A stretch of 52,160 bases of DNA from Acidimicrobiaceae bacterium (GTDB lineage: Bacteria; Actinomycetota; Acidimicrobiia; Acidimicrobiales; MedAcidi-G1), in assembly GCA_002716285.1 (NCBI GenBank), contig PBAM01000035.1, forward strand, positions 1 through 52,160. The letters are read 5' to 3'. The translations under genes and the position numbers were made by a program. Of this stretch, positions 40,725 to 49,451 are shown piece by piece; positions within the stretch are counted from its first letter, which is position 1; every line of letters starts with the position of its first letter. The notes under the pieces were generated by a model. It had not been told where the DNA came from and made no database searches. It saw only the letters and a program-made list of their open reading frames with translations.

Positions 40725-41297
40725 TTATACCACCGAACCATAATCTGGTTCATTCATAATTCTTTTAATCACACTCACATACAATTTGCGTTCAATTATT
40801 TTTATTCTCTCATGCAAACTAGCTGTATCATCTCCTTCAAGAATAGGCACAGTTTCTTGAGCCAAAATAGGACCTGAATCAACTTCGAGTGTTGCTTGGT
40901 GAATGGTGCACCCTGTTTCTTCAACTCCTGCAATGATCGCTTCTTCCACTGCGTTCCAACCTGGAAAAGCAGGAAGCAACGAGGGGTGTGTATTTAGTAC
41001 TTTTCCTGCATAAGCGTCATAAATCGGTTTTTCAAGAATTGTTCCGAACCCAGCCATTGCTATTAATTCAATTTCGGCTACTTCTAATTTCCTAACTAAT
41101 TGATTCGTATATGAGACTCGATCGAATTTTTCACCAAAGTCTGAGCGTTCAATAAGTTCTACATTTAGACCTATGTCTAATGCCCGTTTTATCGCTTCAC
41201 ATTCTCTATCGGCAACTACCAAAGAAATCTCTATACCTGAATGAGAGATGGCTTCGAGGATGCTCCCTGTTCCGGAGACTAAAACGGCCAAACGCAT
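40725..41297 (-). CDS. purN: Phosphoribosylglycinamide formyltransferase
   Basis: RLAVLVSGTGSILEA, MAGFGTILEKP, LNTHPSLLPAFPGWNAVEEAI, GCTIHQATLEVDSGPILAQ. Confidence 0.95.
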   Translation of the reverse strand: MRLAVLVSGTGSILEAISHSGIEISLVVADRECEAIKRALDIGLNVELIERSDFGEKFDRVSYTNQLVRKLEVAEIELIAMAGFGTILEKPIYDAYAGKVLNTHPSLLPAFPGWNAVEEAIIAGVEETGCTIHQATLEVDSGPILAQETVPILEGDDTASLHERIKIIERKLYVSVIKRIMNEPDYGSVV

Positions 41298-41321
41298 AGA
41301 ACGACCGTACCATTTGAATCT

Positions 41322-42206
41322 TCAAAGCTGGGAAACAATTTCTGCCATTAAGTCACCTGCTTCAGTTGGGTTGTTTCCAACTTTAACACCCGCTTCTTCA
41401 AGGGCTTCCATTTTCGCTTTAGCGGTACCCTTACCTCCTGAAACTATCGCTCCTGCATGTCCCATTTTTTTACCCGGTGGTGCTGTTACCCCCGCTATAT
41501 AAGCAGAAATAGGTTTAGTCATATTATTAGAAATGAATTCTGCAGCTTCTTCTTCGGCACTTCCTCCAATCTCGCCTATCATCATGACTGCTTTGGTATC
41601 CGGGTCAGCTTCGAAAGCGGCTAAGCAGTCGATAAATGAAGTTCCTGGAACTGGGTCACCGCCGATTCCAACACAAGTTGTGCAACCTATACCTTTCTCT
41701 TTCAGTTCATGTAAGGCCTGATAAGTAAGTGTCCCGGATCTACTTACAATCCCTACAGGTCCACCAGGAAGAGCTATATGACCTGCAGTGATACCGATGT
41801 TGCATTCTCCTGGCGATATGATCCCTGGACAATTAGGACCCAACAGTTGAACATTAGGGAAGTCTTTACGAAGTTGGTTATAGAAGAGAGCCTCGTCGTG
41901 TGCTGGGACTCCTTCCGTGATTGCAACAATGAAATCGACTCCGCCCTGGGCAGCTTCGAGTACAGCACTTCTTACTCCTGGAGCAGGAATGAAAATACAT
42001 GATGCTGTTGCGCCTGTTTCTCCAACGGCTTCAGCCACACTTGCAAAGATTGGAATTCCTTCAACATCTGTCCCAGCTTTTTTTGGATTTGTGCCAGCGA
42101 CAACCTTTGTTCCATAGTCCCTGTTTAATAATCCGTAATACTTGCCCTGGCTTCCTGTTAGACCCTGATAAATAACTTTTGTTTCTGAATTTACAAAAAT
42201 ACTCAT
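41322..42206 (-). CDS. sucD: Succinate-CoA ligase subunit alpha
   Basis: TKVIYQGLTGSQGKYYGL, GPNCPGIISPGECNIGI, GIVSRSGTLTYQA, GHAGAIVSGGKGTAKAK. Confidence 0.97.
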   Translation of the reverse strand: MSIFVNSETKVIYQGLTGSQGKYYGLLNRDYGTKVVAGTNPKKAGTDVEGIPIFASVAEAVGETGATASCIFIPAPGVRSAVLEAAQGGVDFIVAITEGVPAHDEALFYNQLRKDFPNVQLLGPNCPGIISPGECNIGITAGHIALPGGPVGIVSRSGTLTYQALHELKEKGIGCTTCVGIGGDPVPGTSFIDCLAAFEADPDTKAVMMIGEIGGSAEEEAAEFISNNMTKPISAYIAGVTAPPGKKMGHAGAIVSGGKGTAKAKMEALEEAGVKVGNNPTEAGDLMAEIVSQL

Positions 42207-43357
42207 TAATTATTCATTCCTTTCGCTAAAGCAACAGCCTGCTCAGCTCCATCTAGCATTGTGGGTGCTACTTGCAGTGTTTGTGACAAGTGTGGTTCAA
42301 GAATTGCCCGACCTTCATCTGCATTTGTCCCATCGAGTCTGATTACAATCGGGGAACGCATTTCTACTCTGTCTAATGCATCGATTATTCCATTAGCTAT
42401 TTCTTCACCTCTAGTGATACCACCAAAAATATTAATGAAAATAGACCTGACGGCTGGATCATTATTGATTACTTCTAAGGCTGCGGTCATCACATCAGCG
42501 TTTGCGCCGCCGCCAATATCTAAGAAATTCGCTGGACGACCTCCTACTTGGTTAACGACATCAACAGTGGACATTGCTAAACCTGCACCGTTAGCAATGA
42601 CACCAACTTCTCCTTCTAATCCGACGTACTGCAAACCCTTTGAGTGAGCCGCCATTTCACGCTCGTCTCTGGTTTGCGTTTGATCAAAATCAACATAATT
42701 TTCATGTCTAAAAACTGAATTACTATCCAAAGTCACCTTCGCGTCTAGAACATGAACCTTTCCATCTTCCGTCAAAATCAATGGATTAATTTCAACCAGA
42801 TCTGCATCTCCATCTACATAAGCCTCATAAAGTTTTAAAAGGATCTCTACTGCACCCTCATTCGCTTGTTCAGGTAAAGCCGCTTCTTTCACCCAATTCC
42901 TACAATTTCCTTCAGAAAGTCCTTCTACAGGATCTATCCAGATTCTGGCTATTGCTTCAGGGTTTTCTTCGGCAACCGTTTCTATTTCCACGCCCCCTTC
43001 TGCTGAAAGCATCCCCAGATGCTTTTTTGCAGATCGATCTAGGGTAAATGAGGCATAGTACTCTTCTGCTATATCTGAAGCCTTTTCTATCCAAAGACGT
43101 TCAACTATGTGCCCGTTAATATCAAGGCCAAGAATATTTTCTGCATGCTCTGACACTTCATCAATGCTTGCTGCAAATTTAACCCCGCCTGCTTTACCCC
43201 TTCCTCCGGTATGAACTTGAGCTTTTACCATTACTGGGCATCCCAAGTTCTCAGCTGCTGTCACTGCTTCTTCGGTCGTAAATGCTAATTCACCTGGTGA
43301 AACAGGCATTCCGTATTCGGCGAAAAATTCTTTTCCTTGATACTCAAAAAGATCCAT
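42206..43357 (-). CDS. sucC: Succinate-CoA ligase subunit beta
   Basis: MDLFEYQGKEFFAEYGMPVSPG, VKAQVHTGGRGKAGGVK, NFLDIGGGANADVM, INIFGGITRGEEIANGI. Confidence 0.97.
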   Translation of the reverse strand: MDLFEYQGKEFFAEYGMPVSPGELAFTTEEAVTAAENLGCPVMVKAQVHTGGRGKAGGVKFAASIDEVSEHAENILGLDINGHIVERLWIEKASDIAEEYYASFTLDRSAKKHLGMLSAEGGVEIETVAEENPEAIARIWIDPVEGLSEGNCRNWVKEAALPEQANEGAVEILLKLYEAYVDGDADLVEINPLILTEDGKVHVLDAKVTLDSNSVFRHENYVDFDQTQTRDEREMAAHSKGLQYVGLEGEVGVIANGAGLAMSTVDVVNQVGGRPANFLDIGGGANADVMTAALEVINNDPAVRSIFINIFGGITRGEEIANGIIDALDRVEMRSPIVIRLDGTNADEGRAILEPHLSQTLQVAPTMLDGAEQAVALAKGMNN

Positions 43358-43425
43358 TTATTTAAGCTCCTGTATATTTCCAAAAGTATTTAATTCATTA
43401 TTATTTAATGCAATAGCAAACGGCC

Positions 43426-43953
43426 GTGATACTAGGCAAAGTAACGAGAAGACCCAAACCAGAGAAGGAAAAATTGGCAAGAGCTCACGGAGTCCGTGTA
43501 AACGTCGTAAAGGCAACTGTTGTAGGTGTTGCTGGAATTGTTGTTGCTCTAGCATGCTTATTTATCCTTCTCTCAATCTCAAAATCTTCAGATTCAATAG
43601 AAATTCGTTTAGGTGACGATGATTTTCGCGGAATTAATGCGACCAATCTTGCTAATGAAATCTCTTCGAACGGTCCTGTTCTTTTCCCTGACCTAGTAGG
43701 TCGTAATAGACCTATTTGGATCACTCACGCTGGCAACAACCCACAAACAGATTGGTTTGCGTTTCTAGCTCAAGTACCTGAACAAGCTAACTCTTGCATA
43801 GCGCAATGGGATTCCGATAATTCCAACTTTTTTAATTCATGTAATTCAAAAAATAAATTCCCTCCGGATGGTACTGGCCTTGAACAACTTACATGGCAAG
43901 TTGTTCAAGGGGAATTAAGAGTAGTAATAAATACAGAAAAAAAGAATAACTAA
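43426..43953 (+). CDS. Hypothetical membrane-anchored protein (DUF4245-like?)
   Basis: Basic N-terminus followed by a TM helix (VVGVAGIVVALACLFILLSI) and extracytoplasmic domain; GTG start; family tentative. Confidence 0.6.
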   Translation: MILGKVTRRPKPEKEKLARAHGVRVNVVKATVVGVAGIVVALACLFILLSISKSSDSIEIRLGDDDFRGINATNLANEISSNGPVLFPDLVGRNRPIWITHAGNNPQTDWFAFLAQVPEQANSCIAQWDSDNSNFFNSCNSKNKFPPDGTGLEQLTWQVVQGELRVVINTEKKNN

Positions 43954-43954
43954 T

Positions 43955-44668
43955 ATGACAAAAAAGCTTTATTTAAATAATGCGGAACTCAGATCTTTTG
44001 AAGCAGTTGTAACAGATGTAGATGATTCGAGAATTGAACTAGACCAAACAGCTTTTTATGCAACTAGTGGAGGTCAGCCTCATGACACTGGTCATTTATT
44101 ATGGAAAAATGGCGCAGCTTCCGTCATTGATGTAAGAACCGTCGGCCAACAAATCTGGCATATCTTAGCTGGACCAATACCTACAAAAGGAACACGTATT
44201 TCAGGTGAAGTTGATGAAGAAAGAAGGCGCCAAATGATGCGGACTCATACTGCAATGCACATACTCTGCGGTGTCATGTGGAAAAAATGGAAACGTGTTG
44301 TAACTGGAGGAAACATGGATGCATTATCTGGGAGAATGGATTTCGAAATGGATGAAATGTCAACAAATTTTGGAACAGAGATCGAATATTTATGCAATGA
44401 AGAAATCACTGCGGATAGACCTATTGAAGTCTCTTTTTTAGCTCGAGAAGACGCTGTACTCGATCGTGATCTGATTAGAACAAAGGTCAATCTAGTCCCC
44501 GAGTCTGTTAAAGAAATAAGAATTGTCGATATTGTTGGTCTAGACAAACAAGCCGATGGTGGCACTCATGTTTCATCTACCTCGCAAGTGGGGAGGATGG
44601 AAGTTGTAAAAACTGAATCAAAAGGAAAAGGATTCAAAAGAATACGTTTTGTAGTGCACGATGAATGA
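43955..44668 (+). CDS. Alanyl-tRNA editing protein (AlaX-like)
   Basis: FYATSGGQPHDTGHL, MMRTHTAMHILCGVMW, LDKQADGGTHVSSTSQVG. Confidence 0.9.
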   Translation: MTKKLYLNNAELRSFEAVVTDVDDSRIELDQTAFYATSGGQPHDTGHLLWKNGAASVIDVRTVGQQIWHILAGPIPTKGTRISGEVDEERRRQMMRTHTAMHILCGVMWKKWKRVVTGGNMDALSGRMDFEMDEMSTNFGTEIEYLCNEEITADRPIEVSFLAREDAVLDRDLIRTKVNLVPESVKEIRIVDIVGLDKQADGGTHVSSTSQVGRMEVVKTESKGKGFKRIRFVVHDE

Positions 44669-44677
44669 AAGGTAACT

Positions 44678-46333
44678 ATGAATGAAAAATGGATCACAGA
44701 TTGGATACCAAGTAAACGTTTTCCTATGTATACGAGGTCAAATGTTGGTGAAATTATGCCTAACCCATGTAGTCCACTTGGGTGGGATCTAGTTTGGGGA
44801 ACCGGTGTTGCTTTCGGTTGGATGAATGGCCATTTTAGGTGGGGGTCTTCTGCGTCTGATGAAATAAACCATGATCAACCTGATTTCATTGCTTGTTTCG
44901 GCGGTTACGTGTATCTCAATATGTCATTGATTCGACTAGTAGGAGAACGTAGTCCTGGAATGTCTGCTCAACAAATGGATGACATCTTGTTAGGTTCTCA
45001 TCCTGATGTGGTCCCTCACACTCCTCATCCTGATGATGATCGACCCGAATTGGGAGAAAAAATCGAAGCCACAATGGGGTGGATCATGACGGTAAATGAA
45101 GAACCTCAGGAACTTATGGAGGATAGAAAAAAAGTTCTTGATCTTCGTGATGGTAGACCAGATCTGAAAACTATTTCAAACAAAGATTTAGTGGATAGAG
45201 CTCGCTCTATCACTTCATATCTTCGTGAGTTTTTCGAACCTTACTACGTTTATGGAACTGCATCTGCGGTAGGACCAGGGTTACTTGGGCAAGTCTGCGC
45301 TGAAATAGATCCGAGTTTATCTGGGCGCCTTATTTCTGGTCTTGATGGAATTGACTCTGTCCCAATGACAGAAGATATGTGGGAACTCAGTCGCCTTGAA
45401 AAAACTTCTCTGGAATTCTTGGAGGGTTTTGAATCTTTCCTTAATGAACACGGATGTCGCGGACCAGGTGAATGGGACGCAGGAAATCCCACTTGGGAAG
45501 TTGATTCAAATCCAGTGACTGCAGCTATTGATGCAATGAGAAAAGTTGATGAAGATTTTTCACCATTTTCGAAACAAGCACAAGCCACTGCAGACCGTTT
45601 AGCTGCTGAAGAACAAGCACGTGAAGCTTTAGCCGGTAATGATGAAGCATTGGAATTGCTTGAAACAGGTTTAAGAGTTTCCAAAATCTTTGTGCCGACA
45701 CGAGAACGCACAAAGCTGACTCAGATGATGGCTATCCATGAAGTCAGATTACCTATGTACGAATTGGGGAATCGAATGTCTAACGAAGGTCATTTAAAGG
45801 AACCGAATAATATTTTCCTTCTTTTAGATGACGAACTCGACGATTTTCTCAAAGATCCAGCTTCCTTTAGTGAAACTATTTTGCAAAGACGGAAAGATTT
45901 CGAATTGCTCTCTTCACTTGAAGAGCCCTTTATTGTAAATGGTGAAGTTCCGCCTATTTCTGAATGGAATCAGAAGACTACTTCAGTTGAACCTGTTCAA
46001 GTTGGTGAAGTTCTAACTGGACTTTCAGGTTGCCCAGGTGAAATAACTGGCAGGGCAAGAGTAATAACTGACCCAGGAGATCCGCGCGGACTAGAACAAG
46101 GTGAGATTCTGGTAGCTCCAATTACAGATCCAGCTTGGACACCGCTTTTCATTCCCGCCGGTGGAGTAGTTGTTGATGTAGGGGCTCCTATGAGTCATTC
46201 AGTAATTGTCAGTAGAGAATTTGGGATTCCTTGTGTGGTTAGCGTTCATCAGGCTGCTGAGAGAATACCGGATGGAGCTTTAATTCGAGTAGATGGCAAT
46301 AGTGGAACTGTGGCTATTATTGAGCTTCCTTAA
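44678..46333 (+). CDS. PEP-utilising enzyme (middle + swivel domains, no ATP-grasp domain)
   Basis: C-terminal GCPGEITGRARVITDPGDPRGLEQGEILVAPITDPAWTPLFIPAGGVVVDVGAPMSHSVIVSREFGIPCVV. Confidence 0.88.
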   Translation: MNEKWITDWIPSKRFPMYTRSNVGEIMPNPCSPLGWDLVWGTGVAFGWMNGHFRWGSSASDEINHDQPDFIACFGGYVYLNMSLIRLVGERSPGMSAQQMDDILLGSHPDVVPHTPHPDDDRPELGEKIEATMGWIMTVNEEPQELMEDRKKVLDLRDGRPDLKTISNKDLVDRARSITSYLREFFEPYYVYGTASAVGPGLLGQVCAEIDPSLSGRLISGLDGIDSVPMTEDMWELSRLEKTSLEFLEGFESFLNEHGCRGPGEWDAGNPTWEVDSNPVTAAIDAMRKVDEDFSPFSKQAQATADRLAAEEQAREALAGNDEALELLETGLRVSKIFVPTRERTKLTQMMAIHEVRLPMYELGNRMSNEGHLKEPNNIFLLLDDELDDFLKDPASFSETILQRRKDFELLSSLEEPFIVNGEVPPISEWNQKTTSVEPVQVGEVLTGLSGCPGEITGRARVITDPGDPRGLEQGEILVAPITDPAWTPLFIPAGGVVVDVGAPMSHSVIVSREFGIPCVVSVHQAAERIPDGALIRVDGNSGTVAIIELP

Positions 46334-47385
46334 GCGTCAATCTTCGTTGATAAATTCAAAAAAAGAGCCTGTAAAAGTAACCGTTCATTTGGATTTCTTA
46401 TTAGCTCTAATGTCGCGCCAGTAATTATCTCAACGGCATCTAACCCTTTAGAATTATCGCTTGCAATTCCTAAATCTCTATACTGTCTGCTTAGTGTGGC
46501 TAAACCAAATCGCAGTTCGTCATCACGCAGACGGCGAATTTCACGTTTATGACGTTCAATAACTTCTTGTCGCCCCGAACCACGAGTTCCAAAAACCTCT
46601 TCCTGTTGTCCGAGGTGTTCTAATTCTTGATTATGGCGGTCAGTAAGTGGAGATTGAGCATCATCAATCATTTTCTGCAATTCTTCAACAGCAATTGATA
46701 CCGCAGCTCCACTTCCATCTAAACGGTCTGGCAAAGTTCTCCATGCTTCTTGTCGGATGATGAACGAAGCATCCTCTTGCAATAAACGTGCTCTGCCAAG
46801 ATTGCCTGCAGAAGCTTCTGCTAGACGAATTGCATCTTCTGTTTCAACTCCTTCACTTTTTAATAAATCAGCAAGCCTTTCTGCTGTCATAGCAGGAACA
46901 TCAACTCTCACACATCTGGAGGAAATCGTCACATGCGAATCAGGAACGCTCTCTGCTAAAAGGATAAAAATTGTCGAAAGTGAGGGTTCTTCTATGGTTT
47001 TAAGCAAGCTTGCTACCGCTTCTGGTTCAGCAGTATCAAAACGGTTTACAATCAAGATCTTTTTTTTCGATTCGATAGGCGAGCGGGAGCTTTCAATAAT
47101 TATTTTTCGAGCATCTGATACTCTTAGCCCTCTACCTTCAGGTTCTATTATCGATAGATCAGGATGAATTCCTCTCCAAGCCAAATCTTTACATCTTTCG
47201 AGATCTTGACCTTCCTCATATTTAGCAAAAATAGAGCCGGAGAAAACTCTTGCAATTTCCTCTCGTCCGGCCCCTTCGGGCCCCACGAAGAGATAAGCAT
47301 GCACGGGTGAAGCTGCAGCTTTCTTTAAAAAATCTGTAGCTTCTGTCTGTCCAGATATAAGACCCCAAAGGTCAATCTTTTGCAT
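46330..47385 (-). CDS. holB: DNA polymerase III subunit delta'
   Basis: AYLFVGPEGAGREEIARVFSGSIF, KKILIVNRFDTAEPEAVASLLKTIEEPSLSTIFILL; adjacent to tmk. Confidence 0.88.
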   Translation of the reverse strand: MQKIDLWGLISGQTEATDFLKKAAASPVHAYLFVGPEGAGREEIARVFSGSIFAKYEEGQDLERCKDLAWRGIHPDLSIIEPEGRGLRVSDARKIIIESSRSPIESKKKILIVNRFDTAEPEAVASLLKTIEEPSLSTIFILLAESVPDSHVTISSRCVRVDVPAMTAERLADLLKSEGVETEDAIRLAEASAGNLGRARLLQEDASFIIRQEAWRTLPDRLDGSGAAVSIAVEELQKMIDDAQSPLTDRHNQELEHLGQQEEVFGTRGSGRQEVIERHKREIRRLRDDELRFGLATLSRQYRDLGIASDNSKGLDAVEIITGATLELIRNPNERLLLQALFLNLSTKIDA

Positions 47386-47986
47386 GCTTCTCTAATCGGG
47401 CTTCAACTTGATCAATAACTTGTCGAGATACTTCATCAACTGTTCCTGACCCATTAATCACTATCCAGCGTTCTGGATCGTCAGTAGCCATCACTCTGTA
47501 TGCACTCATAACACGAGAGTGGAAATCATCACCAGCTTTTTCAATGCGATCTAAGTTTTTACCTCGCCTGTTGGCGGCAAGAGGAGCATCAACATCGATT
47601 AAGACAATCAAATCCGCTCTTAAACCTTGTGTTGCAAATATCGATATGTCAAGAATTTCTTCTGGACCTAATCCACGCCCATAACCTTGGTAAGCGACTG
47701 AAGACTCAAGAAACCTGTCACTTACAACATTCTTTTCTTGTTCGAGAGCGGGTCTAACCACTTCTTCAACATGTTGAGCTCTCGCTGCGGCAATCATCAA
47801 AGCTTCAGCACGATCAGAAATTCCTTCACCACCCGGATCTAGAACCATATCTCGAAGCTTTTCGCCAAGTTCAGTTCCGCCAGGTTCCCTTGTATATATT
47901 GCACCAAGATGTTCTGCTAAAAGACGTGCCTGAGTTGACTTTCCCGAACCATCCGGTCCTTCTACAGTGATCAAATAACCTGTCAC
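47372..47986 (-). CDS. tmk: dTMP kinase
   Basis: VEGPDGSGKSTQARLL, YTREPGGTELGEKLRDMVLD, SDRFLESSVAYQGYGRGLG. Confidence 0.96.
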   Translation of the reverse strand: MTGYLITVEGPDGSGKSTQARLLAEHLGAIYTREPGGTELGEKLRDMVLDPGGEGISDRAEALMIAAARAQHVEEVVRPALEQEKNVVSDRFLESSVAYQGYGRGLGPEEILDISIFATQGLRADLIVLIDVDAPLAANRRGKNLDRIEKAGDDFHSRVMSAYRVMATDDPERWIVINGSGTVDEVSRQVIDQVEARLEKHAKD

Positions 47987-49401
47987 AAGTTTTTCTCCTC
48001 AATAGTTTCAGAAAGTCGCTTTGTTTCACCAACCCTTAAAGAAACTTTAGATAAAACACCAGCAGAAAAGACAATTAAAGCCGCAAGCCACAAACTTAGC
48101 CTCACCCCAGGAACAGCAATTTCTAAACCAGCTACCTCAATATTGCGATCCCATAGAAGGCTTGAAAGTCTATCCAGACCATCTTCTACTAGCGGACCGA
48201 TAACTAACGCTAATAAGACACACGCTCTTACCAGTAAATAAAAAGTTGCGAAGATACGACCCCTCATATGATCTTCAACATTTTCATGTAGAAGAGTAAA
48301 CCCAACTACATAGGTGACACCTAGACAGATCCCTCCGAAAAATAACATGACCATAGCAAAATGAATTTGCCCTGTGGAAACTGTTGCAAATAAGGCAATT
48401 CCTGCTCCGAAAAGAACTCCCGTAAATGTTTTTGCCTTATCGATGCTATTCCTAAAAAAGAAAACTAGGAGAACTCCCGCACCCACACCAAAACCCAACG
48501 CTGTTAACAGAACCCCAAATCCAGATTTACCAGCTCCCAGTAATTCATCTGTGTAAATCACTCCCAAAGGGATGACCATTCCCGCACCTAACATCGCAGT
48601 CGCCAATCCCGCATTAACAGTCCTAACTACAGGATTAATAAAAGCGAATTGCCAACCTTCTTTTAATTCTCTAATAGGACTCAATAACTGTTTTTTTACA
48701 CCTTGATTTTCTGAGTTATAAGAGCGTTGCTTTTGAGGAAGCTCTATAGATGAAATTAGTAATGCAGTCACCAAAAAAGAAACCGCATTGGCATAAAAAG
48801 CTAAACCCATATCATCGAGTCTTATATTGTCTGCCCAACTTGAATCAAATAATGCGGTCGAGAGACGACCAAATAATGCCATTAGCCCTGCGCCTAATGG
48901 AAACGTTCCGTAAGCGGCAACAAGTGACAAAGAATTGGCACTTGTCAAAAACTTTTCAGAAACCAAATTGGGGACAGAGGCTTCTTTCGCCGGAGACCAC
49001 AACATAGTTAAAGCTTCGAGTATTAAGGAAGCAATAAAGAGACCTATCAAGTTGTTAATGAACGGAAGAACAATCATCACTATCGCCCTGCCGATATCAC
49101 AATAAACCATGACTCGTTTTCGATCCCAGCGATCAACAAAAACACCTGCTAAAGGTCCAAAGAAAAAACCTGGTGCAATTCGCGCGCCTAATACGAGACT
49201 TAATGCAGCTCCTTCATTTCCAGAACCAACCCTAATAGCCAAAATGCTTATCGCTAATAGACCAAGCCAATCACCAGTTGCAGATACAACTTGGGCTATC
49301 CAAAGTTTAAAAAAACTAGGAGAATCAAAAGCCTTCTCTGTGAGATTATTGATGTTTAAAAATAACCGTCTATTCTTATTATCTTGTTTTTCAAGACTCA
49401 T
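47983..49401 (-). CDS. MFS transporter
   Basis: Multi-TM, AGVFVDRWDRKRVMVYCDIGRA motif; 4-bp ATGA overlap with tmk. Confidence 0.9.
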   Translation of the reverse strand: MSLEKQDNKNRRLFLNINNLTEKAFDSPSFFKLWIAQVVSATGDWLGLLAISILAIRVGSGNEGAALSLVLGARIAPGFFFGPLAGVFVDRWDRKRVMVYCDIGRAIVMIVLPFINNLIGLFIASLILEALTMLWSPAKEASVPNLVSEKFLTSANSLSLVAAYGTFPLGAGLMALFGRLSTALFDSSWADNIRLDDMGLAFYANAVSFLVTALLISSIELPQKQRSYNSENQGVKKQLLSPIRELKEGWQFAFINPVVRTVNAGLATAMLGAGMVIPLGVIYTDELLGAGKSGFGVLLTALGFGVGAGVLLVFFFRNSIDKAKTFTGVLFGAGIALFATVSTGQIHFAMVMLFFGGICLGVTYVVGFTLLHENVEDHMRGRIFATFYLLVRACVLLALVIGPLVEDGLDRLSSLLWDRNIEVAGLEIAVPGVRLSLWLAALIVFSAGVLSKVSLRVGETKRLSETIEEKNL

Positions 49402-49451
49402 AACAGCCCCTATTCACATCAATAATTTAGAAATCTCTTAAGCATGAGTCA

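Noticed and set aside
43358-43555. Gln/Leu-rich minus-strand ORF overlapping the start of the 43426 gene
   Set aside because: Low-complexity shadow frame; no supporting start context.
47269-47282. GGCCC-CTTC-GGGCC hairpin in holB
   Set aside because: Explained by codons for the Gly/Pro-rich P-loop-like region (GPEGAGREE); only 5 bp and no T-run.
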